From assembly GCA_937931785.1 (NCBI GenBank), contig CALHAX010000008.1, positions 29,906-93,905 of the forward strand: DNA of 64,000 nt, in the 5' to 3' direction. The DNA is from an uncultured Hyphomicrobiaceae bacterium. Lineage in GTDB: Bacteria; Pseudomonadota; Alphaproteobacteria; Rhizobiales; CALHAX01. The notes beneath the pieces are model-generated. The model searched no databases. It saw nothing but the letters and a program-made list of their open reading frames with translations, and was not told the origin of the DNA. The stretch's first letter is position 1, and each line of letters opens with the position of its first letter. Positions 14,914 through 24,753 of the stretch are shown here, in pieces. Position numbers and translations under genes: made by a program.

Positions 14914-15486
14914 TCAACTAGTCCAGGGCTTCTGCGCACGATCCATTTTCTCAATCTGCAAAATTCGGCTTTCTGCGGGCAGCTCCATTTGAGCCCGCAG
15001 ATAATTCAGTCGTTGTACGACGGTTGGCGGGCGTTCATGGGTGTTGGACAGCAAGCGCTGGAACCACGTCATTCCGTGAACCGCGGCACGACATCCACCA
15101 ACTGCGCGGGCATAGTCGCGCATCGCCGCTTCGTGTTTCCCAAGATGGTCAGCAATAATGCCACGTGTCGCATGATTGCAGGCGTCGTCCGGGTCTGCCG
15201 CCACGACGCGTGTCATGATGGCGTGCGCTTCATCATATCGGGCAAGTTGCGCAAGGCTGTTGGCTTGGCCCCGTCGCGCAGCCAGGTTGTCGACGTCGCT
15301 CGCAGCAATCTTCGAGAACAGGCTGTAAGCACGGTTCCAGTCACCGGAATTGAACGCATCTGACGCGGCTTGATGCGCCGCAACTGCCGGGTCGCGGTTC
15401 GAGATGTGATCCCAGGCAAGCACGCCCCCAACAAGCAACGTGCCGACGACAGCAAGGCGTTGCAGAGTCTTCAACGTGTCAGTCAT
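14914..15486 (-). CDS. membrane-anchored TPR protein
   Basis: A 190-residue protein with one N-terminal helix (LKTLQRLAVVGTLLVGGVLAW, about 4-24) as anchor or uncleaved signal, then tetratricopeptide-like repeats: AAHQAASDAFNSGDWNRAYS, ARRGQANSLAQLARYDEAHA and ATRGIIADHLGKHEAAMRDY. TPRs usually hold protein complexes together; the partner is unknown. AAGGA lies about eight bases before the ATG at 15486. It starts 31 bases after the symporter stop on the same strand, so the two probably form an operon. Confidence 0.7.
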   Translation of the reverse strand: MTDTLKTLQRLAVVGTLLVGGVLAWDHISNRDPAVAAHQAASDAFNSGDWNRAYSLFSKIAASDVDNLAARRGQANSLAQLARYDEAHAIMTRVVAADPDDACNHATRGIIADHLGKHEAAMRDYARAVGGCRAAVHGMTWFQRLLSNTHERPPTVVQRLNYLRAQMELPAESRILQIEKMDRAQKPWTS

Positions 15487-15516
15487 ACGCACAATCCTTG
15501 ACCAGTGCTACGATAC

Positions 15517-17514
15517 TCAATCTGTTCTGCGGAGACTGTCCGGTAAACGGTCCCCAAAATCATCATTCAGCGCCTGAACCTCGCGTGGTGGCAGGGTCGA
15601 AAGACCAATGCCTGATGCGAGGAACCACAGCATGAAGACGCCGAGCCCCCACCACAGGATTTGCCAGGCCCAGATGGACGGAATGCCGAAGAACCACGTC
15701 ACGGGCGAATTCGGATCGCCGAAGACCCAGTTTCCAATCACGGCTCCGGGGCCAATGGCGAAGAAGAACCAGATCAGCGCAAAGATCCAGCCTAAGGGAA
15801 TGAGATAACGCTGTTCTTCGGGCACGGCTCCGTGATCCCGCAGGAAGGTGTGGAATTTCATCCGGTGCACGTGACCTTCGCTGGTCTGCGTCACAGTCGA
15901 GACAAATGACGCAACGGTCAGATTCACAAGAATGCCCCAGAACGCGGAATGCATGGTCAACGGCCAACGTCCCCATGGCAACTCAAAGCCGAACATGATC
16001 GCGGCCTGCCCGCCAATTTTCTCCGTTGCGAGAACACCAATGATTCCGGCAATCAGTCCGAGGATAATGCCGGCACGCGTGAAGAACGGCGCGTAGCAAA
16101 TCGCGAGAAGCGCCGGGAACATCTGGAATCCGAGCGCAACGGCAAGACCTCCAGCCAGCACCAGATAGTCTGTTGTGTTGACCGCAAACCAGATTGCGGC
16201 AAGCAGAACCAGTCCGACGAAAACACGCCCCATGAACTTCTGGATACGGTGCGTCGCATGCGGCATCAGGTAGTGCTTCATCACATCGCGGGTGAGCATC
16301 GCACTGAACGTTGAAAGGTAGGCCGCGCCCGTCGATTGAATGGCAGCAATTGCACACAACGCAAGAAGACCGACAAGCCACGGCATTTCATCGGCAAACA
16401 GATTGATTAGAAGTGGTACCAGTACATCCTGCTGGCCGGGCAGGTCCATCAGGTCAGATTCTCCCATACTGATGCCAAGGACATTATTCACAATGCCACC
16501 GGCATCGCGTGCCTGGTTCAACTCCAGGTCGGCGCCGAGCAAATGTCCGCCGATGCCCTGAATGGCGGCAAAGATGAAAAGCACGAAGCCGGCAGCGAAG
16601 GCCGTTGCCCAGACCTGCTGAGGGGCAAAGGCTGCGGGACTGCGACTGGCAAACGCCCACATCGTGAAGGCCGGCGTGCACTGGATGCCCATCAAAGCGA
16701 TGGTGTAGGTGAGGATCATGACCGCCGTCCACGCACCGCCTGCCGCAGACGGACCATCCTTCGCGAACTGGATCACACCTGGAATTGCAACATAGTGGCT
16801 GTAACCGTCCGGCGTTCGGTTACGATCCTGCTCAGCCAGAAGGGCAATGCCGTCGACCAGTCGATCAAAACCACCGACCAGGTTAAGCACAACCAACCCA
16901 AGCACGATCATACCAAACCCAAGCAACACACATTGCAGGATGTCGACATAAGCGACCGCGCGCAATCCGCCCGCCGCAACATAAAGGAAGACCACGAACG
17001 ACAGCGCATAGATTACGAAATTGATCGGCAGCATGCCGTCGCTCAGAGTGTTCAGCAGGAACCCCGATGCGCGCAACTGAACCCCAAGAAAAGGGATGGT
17101 AAACAGCAACGCAACGACGACGACGAGAATTCTGATCGTGTTGCTGCGAAAATATTCGCCGAACATCTCACCAGGCGTCACAAACCCGTAACGCTTGCCC
17201 AGCATCCACTGGCGCTTCATGAACAGGACGCCGGTCAGCGGGATTGTGATCGCGTAGAACGAAGCATAGGCATACTGGAAGCCGTCACGGTAGATCAGCC
17301 CGGGATGTCCGAGGAAGGTCCATCCTGAGAACGAAGTCGCCGTTGCAGCAAGAATGAATGCCCAGGTTCCAAGACCACGTCCCGCGATGAAATAGTCGCT
17401 TGCACTGCGGGCCTGGGAAGCGCCTCGCACGGCCCAGAACAGGCAATACAGCCAATAGAGACCAATGAATGCAGCCAGCCAGATCAGTTTGGGTTCAAAG
17501 TCGCCGAGATCCAT
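15517..17514 (-). CDS. sodium:solute symporter (SSF) family protein
   Basis: A 665-residue multi-pass membrane protein of the SSF family, which couples sodium entry to uptake of a solute. Family signatures include SASDYFIAGRGLGTWAFILA, ATSFSGWTFLGHPGLIYRDG and the YVDILQCVLLGFG helix. The conserved core has TYTIALMGIQCTPAFTMWAF and AAIQSTGAAYLSTFSAMLTR. About 13-14 helices are expected and the hydropathy fits. The longer than usual C-terminus (GHVHRMKFHTFLRDHGAVPE and after) is seen in the subgroup near carboxylate or urea carriers, but the substrate cannot be assigned. The binding site is weak (GAAAG). A TPR protein follows in the same direction. Confidence 0.85.
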   Translation of the reverse strand: MDLGDFEPKLIWLAAFIGLYWLYCLFWAVRGASQARSASDYFIAGRGLGTWAFILAATATSFSGWTFLGHPGLIYRDGFQYAYASFYAITIPLTGVLFMKRQWMLGKRYGFVTPGEMFGEYFRSNTIRILVVVVALLFTIPFLGVQLRASGFLLNTLSDGMLPINFVIYALSFVVFLYVAAGGLRAVAYVDILQCVLLGFGMIVLGLVVLNLVGGFDRLVDGIALLAEQDRNRTPDGYSHYVAIPGVIQFAKDGPSAAGGAWTAVMILTYTIALMGIQCTPAFTMWAFASRSPAAFAPQQVWATAFAAGFVLFIFAAIQGIGGHLLGADLELNQARDAGGIVNNVLGISMGESDLMDLPGQQDVLVPLLINLFADEMPWLVGLLALCAIAAIQSTGAAYLSTFSAMLTRDVMKHYLMPHATHRIQKFMGRVFVGLVLLAAIWFAVNTTDYLVLAGGLAVALGFQMFPALLAICYAPFFTRAGIILGLIAGIIGVLATEKIGGQAAIMFGFELPWGRWPLTMHSAFWGILVNLTVASFVSTVTQTSEGHVHRMKFHTFLRDHGAVPEEQRYLIPLGWIFALIWFFFAIGPGAVIGNWVFGDPNSPVTWFFGIPSIWAWQILWWGLGVFMLWFLASGIGLSTLPPREVQALNDDFGDRLPDSLRRTD

Positions 17515-18479
17515 TGCGGTATCTTTCGTTCACGGTGCGTCCGGTCTCGTCAAATCGACCTGCACCTGGTCTGTAGTCCATCAGGACGCACCGGTGTGTT
17601 GCCTGCTACGTGTCCAGACTGAACGCAAAATCCGGGCGTTCCGTGGCATTTCTTCATCGTTTACCTGTCGCTCTGGATCGAAACCAGACCAGCAGCAAAG
17701 ACGCGTAACCCTGAATACTCTGATTCAATAGCGGCATCAGCCATATCTTGGCGAGCCTCATGCCCGACACGCACATGTTTCTCGCGACCGTAGTTAACTT
17801 GCAGGTGTGTTTCTGAGCTGCTGAGCCAGCCAGCGTCCCCCTTGAGATGTGTGTATGCACTTGTGAATGCTGCGTTGTGCGAGATTTTCACGTGTTGCGA
17901 CCGGCTGCACAGAGGCCGCAAGGCCGGACATGTCGCATCCCCCAATGGACATATCCGGTCTCGCGTCTATACCGCTCCCGCCAGCGGTTTGGTCGAACGC
18001 AGTCACTCGGTGGCCCGAGCCAGTGCGTTCAACCCTACGCCCCCTGATGTGCCTGATGTGAGCGCGCGTTGTGCCGCCAACGCCTTCGCTCAGGCAGGCG
18101 GACAATGCGCCTGCCAGGCGAGCCTGAGAAGGGGCGAAAAAACCTCCTGGAGGCGATTTCGGACAAGGTGAACATGTGGCCGCTGAACGTCGACGGATCG
18201 TTGTTGCTGTCACGGCACAGTCGGGATCGTATTCGGCCGACATACCTTTTGGTGCTTGCCTGGCGATTTGCTATTTGCGTGAGAGGGTTAACGTCAACAC
18301 GCCCAGATTGGACCACAAATTGATCACGCAATGTTCTTCTGATTCGAAGTCGTACCGTCGAATGGTGCAGGTTATGTTGAAAAGCAGTCTTGTTGCAGTG
18401 CAGCAACACGTCAATCGCAAGTCCCTGTGAATTTCGCAAAACGCGTACTCGAAGGAATAGGCGCTCAACGTAAAGAGAT
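17515..18479. other. gene-free interval, 965 bases
   Basis: The frames here (up to about 150 codons on the minus strand) are Arg/Ser-rich, with no signal, domain or ribosome binding site, and look non-coding. It contains a long hairpin at 18089-18128 and a smaller one at 18391-18408 (TGTTGC/GCAACA). No tRNA or known structured RNA was recognised. It may hold promoters for the symporter, decayed coding DNA or an unrecognised small RNA. Confidence 0.4.
18089..18128. repeat. GC-rich palindrome (REP-like hairpin)
   Basis: GGCAGGCG (18093-18100) pairs perfectly with CGCCTGCC (18108-18115) around a 7-base loop, and the flanking CTCAGG (18089-18094) matches CCTGAG (18123-18128) outside an internal bulge. 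It lies in the largest gene-free stretch of the window and may be a REP-like element or part of an RNA. Confidence 0.4.
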
Positions 18480-19976
18480 TTATTCGCCCTGTATCCCGTC
18501 GGGGCCGTCGATCCAGTTGCGGAACGCTGGAATCAGTCGTGCTGCATGTTTTTCCCACCAGATTTCATCAATACGCAACGCACGCCGAAAGTTCTGTGGG
18601 GCAGTAGGCACATAATCGGACAGATCGACATTCAAAGACGCATGCCGCCTGACCTGACGTGCAGCCGACTTACGGGTTGGACCGTAGGGCAATAGGCTTG
18701 CCTGATGAACCATGACATCAGACTGAACGGCAAATGAAAGAAACTTCAGTGCCGTTTGGATGTGTGTGGTTCCTTTCGGGATCACCCAGACATCCAGATC
18801 GTAAACCTGCCCGTCCCACATCAGAACAACCGGTGAGTTGCGTCCGACGGTTTCCAGAAAGAAACGCCCACTGAAACCAACCGCCATCGCGACTGAATGA
18901 TCATTCAAGGCAGCAACCGGCTCCCGAACAGACTTCATCCAAACGATATCGTTTCGAATGGTTGCCAGCTTACCAAGCGCGCGTTGTAGACCGCCATCGC
19001 TCTCAAGCACGCGATAGACCTGTTCTGGCGCAACGCCATCTGCAAGCAGTGCCATCTCGAGTATATAGCGTGGGGTGCGCATCAGGCCGCGTTTGCCAGG
19101 GAATTTTGTCGTGTCGAAGAAGTCTTCCAGCTGCTGGGGTGCGTTGGATTGAAATTGCCTCTTGTCGTAACCGATGACCGCGGACCAGACGCTTCCACCG
19201 AGAGCGCAATCGCCGAAGGCTTCGGGCAGGAAGTCAGCCGGATCGAGACGGGCGCCGGTTTTATCCTTGATGTTCGCCGCGTCGATTTTTGCGATTGCAC
19301 CGCTGCGACATGCCGCGTCTGCAACGTGATATGGAATATATGCCAGGTCCCAGCCAACTGGACTGTTCGCTGCAGTCGCTTTCAGCAGTTTGCTGCCTCC
19401 GATATGCTCGATGGTCTCGATCGAAATGCCGGTATTGTTCGCAAACGGATCGAACACAGTACGGCGCTGTGCTTCACCATGCGCGCCGCCCCAGGTTGCA
19501 ATGCGCAAATTGCTGGGAGGTTCCGGGATGCGTTCGGGAACCGGTTGAATCGGGAGCATCTCGGTCGCATTTTTTTTCGGCGACGTTTCGGATGTTTGCT
19601 GCTTCGTAGGGTCTTGTGTGGCAGGAGCGGTGGAGATTTGGGGCGTCTGAGTCTGAGTCTCCGGCTCCGTTTCCGAAGTCTTGGATGCCTGTTTTGGAGG
19701 AAAATCCGCAGGGGGATCAAGTTTGATGACACCAGTTGCAACCGCACCATCGTTTTTGACGGTGACCGTCGTGCTGGATACGGCACCGTCCGCCAAAGTC
19801 GAACGGGATGATGGCGCGGGTGTCGTAGCGTTTTGCCCGACAGCAGTCGGTTGATGCTGCGGCGCGGTTACCTCTTGAGCCTGTGGGCTATGCTCTGTTG
19901 GCATGCCCACAAGAACAATTGGAAGCAAGAGCGTCAGAGCGACTTTCCGAATGGGGGAGGAAGCGGCAGTACTCAT
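18480..19976 (-). CDS. polyamine-type extracellular solute-binding protein with long N-terminal linker
   Basis: A 498-residue protein from the ATG at 19976 (AGAGGTGA eight bases before; a start at 20006 is possible). A signal peptide (KVALTLLLPIVLVGMPTEHS, then PQAQ) is followed by about 125 residues rich in Pro, Thr, Ser, Gln and Ala. The binding domain follows: NLRIATWGGAHGEAQRRTVF, WDLAYIPYHVADAACRSGAI, FDTTKFPGKRGLMRTPRYIL, SVAMAVGFSGRFFLETVG and DLDVWVIPKGTTHIQTALKF. This matches the PotD/PotF (spermidine/putrescine) group of family 1 binding proteins. Such a linker is unusual for this family. No permease or ATPase lies beside it. It could serve the PotABC-type transporter at 57-60 kb, which lacks a binding protein; that is inference. 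Confidence 0.7.
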   Translation of the reverse strand: MSTAASSPIRKVALTLLLPIVLVGMPTEHSPQAQEVTAPQHQPTAVGQNATTPAPSSRSTLADGAVSSTTVTVKNDGAVATGVIKLDPPADFPPKQASKTSETEPETQTQTPQISTAPATQDPTKQQTSETSPKKNATEMLPIQPVPERIPEPPSNLRIATWGGAHGEAQRRTVFDPFANNTGISIETIEHIGGSKLLKATAANSPVGWDLAYIPYHVADAACRSGAIAKIDAANIKDKTGARLDPADFLPEAFGDCALGGSVWSAVIGYDKRQFQSNAPQQLEDFFDTTKFPGKRGLMRTPRYILEMALLADGVAPEQVYRVLESDGGLQRALGKLATIRNDIVWMKSVREPVAALNDHSVAMAVGFSGRFFLETVGRNSPVVLMWDGQVYDLDVWVIPKGTTHIQTALKFLSFAVQSDVMVHQASLLPYGPTRKSAARQVRRHASLNVDLSDYVPTAPQNFRRALRIDEIWWEKHAARLIPAFRNWIDGPDGIQGE

Positions 19977-20115
19977 TGGATTGTCACCTCTGTCCGGTTT
20001 TCTCATGAGCTCCAGTCCTCATAGAAACGCGTCGCCACATAATTGCGCGTCAGTAAACCTCGCCTGAGTGACGCGCGCAAAACAGCACAAAGGAAGCTTC
20101 AGGTTCGGGTTGATT

Positions 20116-21888
20116 TCATTCAGCGGCTGATTTGGCAAACACCGTATCGCCAGTTTTTATGACGTGCGGCAAGACCGAGTTGGCCTGCTTCTCAAGCGAG
20201 ATCGTCGGTTCGTCCCAAGGACCCTGCATCGTGAGTGTCGGACCTGACGTGTATGAGTCGGTTGTTCCATTAGTGTCGCTCGGTTTTTCGACCACCGAAA
20301 GGCGTACCGAGACGTTTTGCTCTGCCAGATTAACCGTGCCGAAGGCCACAATGCGCGACGTTTGTCGGTCAGCGCGAAGGCCACGTGTTGAAACACGAGC
20401 ATTGTCCAGCAACAAGCGCGCTTCGAGCGTGCCAAATTCCGTTTCCCGTTCCTTCGCTGCGTCCCAGCCCTGCAAAGGCGCATCTCCCGCTTTTTGCATC
20501 AAGCCATCAACGTCAATCCTGAAAGCGCCACCTTCGAGCATCGTCAAACGGGCATCGCCTTTCATGGCGCGCATCAATTCTGACAGTGTATGGCCTTTGG
20601 ATGAGACATTGGCCGTCATGCGGGCCCGGCCTCGTATCGTTGGCACATCGGTTATCCAGCGCATAGCCGTGCCAGCTTCGATATTATCAAGGAGGCCACG
20701 AGCGGAAAACTTCACTTCCGCAGCATTCGCGTTGAATTCAAGCTGTCCAACGATCGAGCCGTCAAACATCTGCAACTCAGCAATATCAGCGAGAAGGTTA
20801 CCGGATCGCAAAGTCAGAGCCATAGCGCCAGAACCGGTTCTCAACGAGCCGGCACGAATTTCCTTCACGGACACGCGAACGTCTGCATCGAAGTCACGCA
20901 AGATCGGGACTTCGAGTTGTGTTTCTGTCTTGAGCGACGGCATGAGCGTGCCAAGTACGGTGCTCTGCTCTGCAGTATCCGCATCCGACTCAATGAAATA
21001 GCCACTTAAGTCGAGTTGCTCCAGTGCCAGGGTGCCTTCGACAGACGCACGTTCCTTGCGCAGGTCCAGTGACAGGACACCAGACGCCTCATTCCCGTCC
21101 AGTTTGAACAAGCCCTTCGACATATCAAACAGACCCGCAGTCCAAGTCATCTTGCCCTGCGCGCGAAATGTGTTGAGGCCGGCCCCTTCGGAGACCGAAA
21201 ACCCGGACCAGGCCGCGAGTTTGCGAAGGTCTTTCACGGTGACATCCACCGTTCCGTCCAGAAGCGCCCCATCGTTATGCTTGGCGACACCTTCGAAAGA
21301 TGCGCTCAGGCCCGCCCCTGAAATACTCAAGCGAAGGGGGATTTCGCCGCCTGGTGTTGCAGCATCAGGCTTTGCAAATGCGGTTTCAAACGACAGTGTC
21401 TCGCCCCGCAGGTCGAATGTTCCCTCACCCGTCGTCAGGCCAGCAGCGGATCGTATGGCAAACTTTGCGGTCAGATTTGTCAACTGGTGGGTGCGCGTTT
21501 CGCCTTGCCGCACGTTGACGACACCATCGATGATCTCGATCTTGCTGACAGAAATCCCATCGAGCGCTCTGAATGCTGGCCGCAAAATCGCGTAAATCAA
21601 TTCAGGGTCTGCGACACTTGTCCCGGCGCCTGTCACCTTTGGCATGGCGATTTCGAATTGCGGTTTTTTGATCGCGATGCTCTCGGCACCGAATTCGATC
21701 CGAGCGCTTTCCCAGTCCAGTTTAGGTTTTGCGGGTATGCCTTCGCCGCTGCTTTGAGTACTGGATGATGATGCGGCGGGCGATTGATCCAGCGTCGCAG
21801 CAATCGCAACCGTAGAAGCGGCCGTTATCGCAAATGCTGCAATAACATCAAGAACACGATAAAAACGGCTTCTGCGGAGCCCGAACAC
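20116..21888 (-). CDS. AsmA family protein
   Basis: About 590 residues. The frame is open back to 22203, but that would run through the divergent acetoacetyl-CoA synthetase start. I took the GTG at 21888, with GGAG eight bases upstream; a TTG at 21957 after GGGGGA is an alternative. A membrane helix (VLDVIAAFAITAASTVAIAA) follows the basic N-terminus. The large periplasmic part ends with the typical AsmA domain: VGQLEFNANAAEVKFSARGL, TIRGRARMTANVSSKGHTLS, LMRAMKGDARLTMLEGGAFR and GTLEARLLLDNARVSTRGLR. AsmA-like proteins are long lipid-bridge-like proteins that influence outer-membrane assembly and phospholipid traffic. The solute-binding protein gene follows 139 bases later. Confidence 0.8.
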   Translation of the reverse strand: MFGLRRSRFYRVLDVIAAFAITAASTVAIAATLDQSPAASSSSTQSSGEGIPAKPKLDWESARIEFGAESIAIKKPQFEIAMPKVTGAGTSVADPELIYAILRPAFRALDGISVSKIEIIDGVVNVRQGETRTHQLTNLTAKFAIRSAAGLTTGEGTFDLRGETLSFETAFAKPDAATPGGEIPLRLSISGAGLSASFEGVAKHNDGALLDGTVDVTVKDLRKLAAWSGFSVSEGAGLNTFRAQGKMTWTAGLFDMSKGLFKLDGNEASGVLSLDLRKERASVEGTLALEQLDLSGYFIESDADTAEQSTVLGTLMPSLKTETQLEVPILRDFDADVRVSVKEIRAGSLRTGSGAMALTLRSGNLLADIAELQMFDGSIVGQLEFNANAAEVKFSARGLLDNIEAGTAMRWITDVPTIRGRARMTANVSSKGHTLSELMRAMKGDARLTMLEGGAFRIDVDGLMQKAGDAPLQGWDAAKERETEFGTLEARLLLDNARVSTRGLRADRQTSRIVAFGTVNLAEQNVSVRLSVVEKPSDTNGTTDSYTSGPTLTMQGPWDEPTISLEKQANSVLPHVIKTGDTVFAKSAAE

Positions 21889-22138
21889 GCCAACAGCTCC
21901 ATTGCTGTCGTCAGCTCGCTCCGCAAGATCAACTGACCTGCCGATACCTCGAAACAATTCGTTTCCCCCGTCCCCGTGTCGTTTATAACCCGTCAACCAG
22001 ATTTGGCTTGCAAAAAAGCGACTCAAAAACGAGTTTCCGCGAACTTTTTCATACGATTGGCAGGACACCAAATGATTGCATGCACCTCTGCACACAAAAA
22101 GCCGGTGAATACGGTTGATTGCGATGGAGCCAATTGAG

Positions 22139-24145
22139 ATGACACGCGCACTTTGGACACCGACGCCTGACGCAGAACGTACCAGCAATCTTGCTCGTTT
22201 CATGGAGTATCTCGCAGCCGAAGCGCCTGACTTTACTGAACAATACGACGCAAAGAAATTGCCCGCTGAGAACTACGACGCGCTCCACACCTTCTCTGTT
22301 GAACACTCTGCCACGTTTTGGGCAGCCATGTGGCGGTTCGGTGATGTCAGGGGTGATATTGGCGCAGAGCCCTGGCTTGAAAATCCCGTTGCGATGCCTG
22401 GCGCCAGGTATTTCCCGAACGCGAAACTCAACTTTGCAGAGAATCTTCTGCGTGGCCAAACGGACGATTCCGGTGATGGAACAGCCCTGATCTTCTGGGG
22501 TGAAGACAAGGTCAAATCGCGTGTATCCCACAACGATTTGGCGCGCGCCGCAGCCGGGTTTCAGGGCGTTCTGGACGACGTGGGTATCGTCGCAGGTGAT
22601 CGCGTTGCCGCCATCATGCCGAACATGCCCGAGACGATCGCTGCAATGTTGGGCGCATCCGCCAGTGGGGCAGTCTGGTCGTCGTGTTCGCCGGATTTCG
22701 GGGTCAAGGGCGTACTCGACCGTTTCAGCCAGATCGAACCACGCGTGCTCGTTGCCTGCGACGGTTACTATTACAATGGCAAGATCATCGACATCCGGGA
22801 CAAGCTTGTCGAGATTGTCGTCGCGTTACCAAGCGTCGAACGTGTCGTCATCGTGCCCTATGCCGGTGATCTTGAGAGCACCATCTCAGCCGTCGCTGTC
22901 GAGCGCACGGCTCTGGCCTGGAGCGAAGCGGTGGCGAGCACAGACGCCGCCCGACCACACTTCGAACCGCTCCCGTTCGCACACCCACTGTACATTCTGT
23001 TTTCATCAGGCACGACCGGCGCGCCGAAATGCATTGTGCACTCGGCCGGCGGTACATTACTCCAGCATCTCAAGGAGCATTTGCTCCATTGTGATCTGAA
23101 GCCCGGCGAAAGGCTGTTCTATTTCACGACCTGCGGCTGGATGATGTGGAATTGGCTCGTAACGGGCCTTGCCGCACAATCGACGCTGCTTCTTTATGAC
23201 GGATCACCTTTCGCGCCGGACGGCAACATCCTCTTCGACTTCGCCGACGCCACACAGATGTCGGTGTTCGGGACGTCAGCAAAATATATAGACGCCCTCA
23301 AAAAGGCGGATCTCCAACCGCGCGAAACTCACGACCTTTCAAGCGTGCGACTGATGACCTCCACGGGCTCGCCACTTGCGCCCGAAAGCTTCGACTATGT
23401 TTATGAACGCGTGAAACCTGATGTGCACCTTGCTTCCGTTTCCGGCGGTACGGACATCGTGTCCTGCTTTGTGATCGGCAATCCGCTGAAGCCCGTCTGG
23501 CGCGGTGAAATTCAGGGTGCAGGCCTTGGGATGAATGTCGACGTTGCGGACAGCGATGGCAACCATATGCCTTCCGGCAAGGGCGAGCTTGTCTGCCGCA
23601 CGCCGTTCCCCTGCATGCCGATCATGTTCTGGAACGATCCGGACGGGAAAAAATATCACGACGCTTATTTCGACCGGTTCGAGAACACGTGGTGCCACGG
23701 AGATTTCGCCGAGTGGACCGAGCATGGCGGGGTAATAATTCACGGTCGATCCGACGCAACGCTCAACCCCGGTGGTGTTCGGATAGGGACGGCTGAGATA
23801 TACCGCCAGGTCGAACAGCTCGACGGCGTGATGGAATCCGTTGTGATCGGCCAGGACTGGGATCACGACGTACGCATCGTTCTGTTTGTCGTGCTGCGGG
23901 ATGGTGTCGTGCTTGATGACGCACTCTGCGATGCGATCATTCGCCAGATCCGCACCGGTGCATCGCCGCGCCATGTCCCTGCAAAGATCATCGAAGTTGC
24001 CGATATCCCACGCACCAAATCCGGTAAGATCACAGAGCTGGCCATCCGAGATGTTGTTCACGGTCGCCCGATCAAGAACACGGAAGCGCTGGCCAATCCG
24101 GATGCACTCGAACTCTACAAGGATCTCGACGCGCTCAAATCGTGA
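22139..24145 (+). CDS. aacS: acetoacetate--CoA ligase
   Basis: A 668-residue adenylate-forming enzyme activating acetoacetate to acetoacetyl-CoA with ATP, used in ketone-body and polyhydroxybutyrate metabolism. Family features are the N-terminal LWTPTPDAERTSNLARFMEY, MPGARYFPNAKLNFAENLL and GAVWSSCSPDFGVKGVLDRF. The AMP-binding loop YILFSSGTTGAPKCIVHSAG is near residue 285, with TTCGWMMWNWLVTGLA and the C-terminal PRTKSGKITELAIRD catalytic Lys loop. Length and motifs match AacS rather than acetyl-CoA synthetase. Starts at 22115 (TTG) and 22124 are possible; 22139 has GGAG nine bases before. The next gene overlaps it by four bases. Confidence 0.92.
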   Translation: MTRALWTPTPDAERTSNLARFMEYLAAEAPDFTEQYDAKKLPAENYDALHTFSVEHSATFWAAMWRFGDVRGDIGAEPWLENPVAMPGARYFPNAKLNFAENLLRGQTDDSGDGTALIFWGEDKVKSRVSHNDLARAAAGFQGVLDDVGIVAGDRVAAIMPNMPETIAAMLGASASGAVWSSCSPDFGVKGVLDRFSQIEPRVLVACDGYYYNGKIIDIRDKLVEIVVALPSVERVVIVPYAGDLESTISAVAVERTALAWSEAVASTDAARPHFEPLPFAHPLYILFSSGTTGAPKCIVHSAGGTLLQHLKEHLLHCDLKPGERLFYFTTCGWMMWNWLVTGLAAQSTLLLYDGSPFAPDGNILFDFADATQMSVFGTSAKYIDALKKADLQPRETHDLSSVRLMTSTGSPLAPESFDYVYERVKPDVHLASVSGGTDIVSCFVIGNPLKPVWRGEIQGAGLGMNVDVADSDGNHMPSGKGELVCRTPFPCMPIMFWNDPDGKKYHDAYFDRFENTWCHGDFAEWTEHGGVIIHGRSDATLNPGGVRIGTAEIYRQVEQLDGVMESVVIGQDWDHDVRIVLFVVLRDGVVLDDALCDAIIRQIRTGASPRHVPAKIIEVADIPRTKSGKITELAIRDVVHGRPIKNTEALANPDALELYKDLDALKS

Positions 24146-24624
24146 GCGATCCGTCGGACAGCATTATGGTCAGCACGAAAATCAGACAACCCAAATCCTT
24201 GCCCCAGATCGGCTGGCGTGAGTGGGTGACATTTCCTGCGTTCAACAATACTCGCGTCAAGGCCAAGATCGACACAGGCGCAAAAACCTCCGCTATTCAT
24301 GCGCGGAAAATTTCAGAAGAACGGGTTGGCGATATATTGTTTGTTATATTTGAACTTCAACCTCGGCAACGGATTAGCAAACCTGTCATAGCCTGTCGTG
24401 CTGAAGTGAGCGACCGCCGTGTCATCCGCAATTCTGGCGGTCACGAAGAGACGCGATATGTCATACGAACGCCGGCCGCTATTGGTCTCTATGAGATTGA
24501 CATCGAGCTGACTTTGACCAGTCGTGACTCCATGGGCTTTCGCATGTTGCTCGGTCGTGATGCAGTCAAGAAGCGGTTTCTCGTCAATCCGGCGCGTTCC
24601 TACCTGCACGGGCACGAAAACTGA
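24142..24624 (+). CDS. RimB-like retropepsin-fold protease (ATP-dependent zinc protease family)
   Basis: A 160-residue protein of the family often labelled ATP-dependent zinc protease, whose fold is retropepsin-like. The likely active site is KIDTGAKTSAIHAR near residues 42-55 (DTGA motif), and GFRMLLGRDAVKKRFLVNP near the C-terminus is the other conserved loop. The GTG at 24142 overlaps the aacS stop (GTGA); an ATG at 24166 is also possible. It stands directly before rimK and an AstE-like hydrolase, a grouping seen in several proteobacteria. In Pseudomonas, RimB trims glutamates that RimK adds to ribosomal protein S6; a similar role here is inference. Confidence 0.8.
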   Translation: MSDPSDSIMVSTKIRQPKSLPQIGWREWVTFPAFNNTRVKAKIDTGAKTSAIHARKISEERVGDILFVIFELQPRQRISKPVIACRAEVSDRRVIRNSGGHEETRYVIRTPAAIGLYEIDIELTLTSRDSMGFRMLLGRDAVKKRFLVNPARSYLHGHEN

Positions 24625-24753
24625 TCGCCCGATCGATGCCAGCAATGCTCAAGATAGTGCCTGTCATCCGATCTCGCGATTCCGGCCAGTGCAGCCTAAC
24701 GCTAGACCCTGTCTGCGAACACAGGCACACAAGTGCAACGGAGGACGCCATCC

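Noticed and set aside
16543..17328. A 261-codon plus-strand frame opposite the symporter
   Set aside because: His/Arg/Asp-rich sequence typical of reading membrane-protein codons backwards; the symporter frame is certain.
17794..18439. Overlapping Arg-rich frames of 130-150 codons in the large gap
   Set aside because: No ribosome binding site, signal or domain; codon choice is unlike the neighbouring genes.
20132..21001. A 289-codon plus-strand frame inside the AsmA gene
   Set aside because: Ser/Arg/Pro-rich antisense translation of a recognised AsmA domain; no start signal and no domain.
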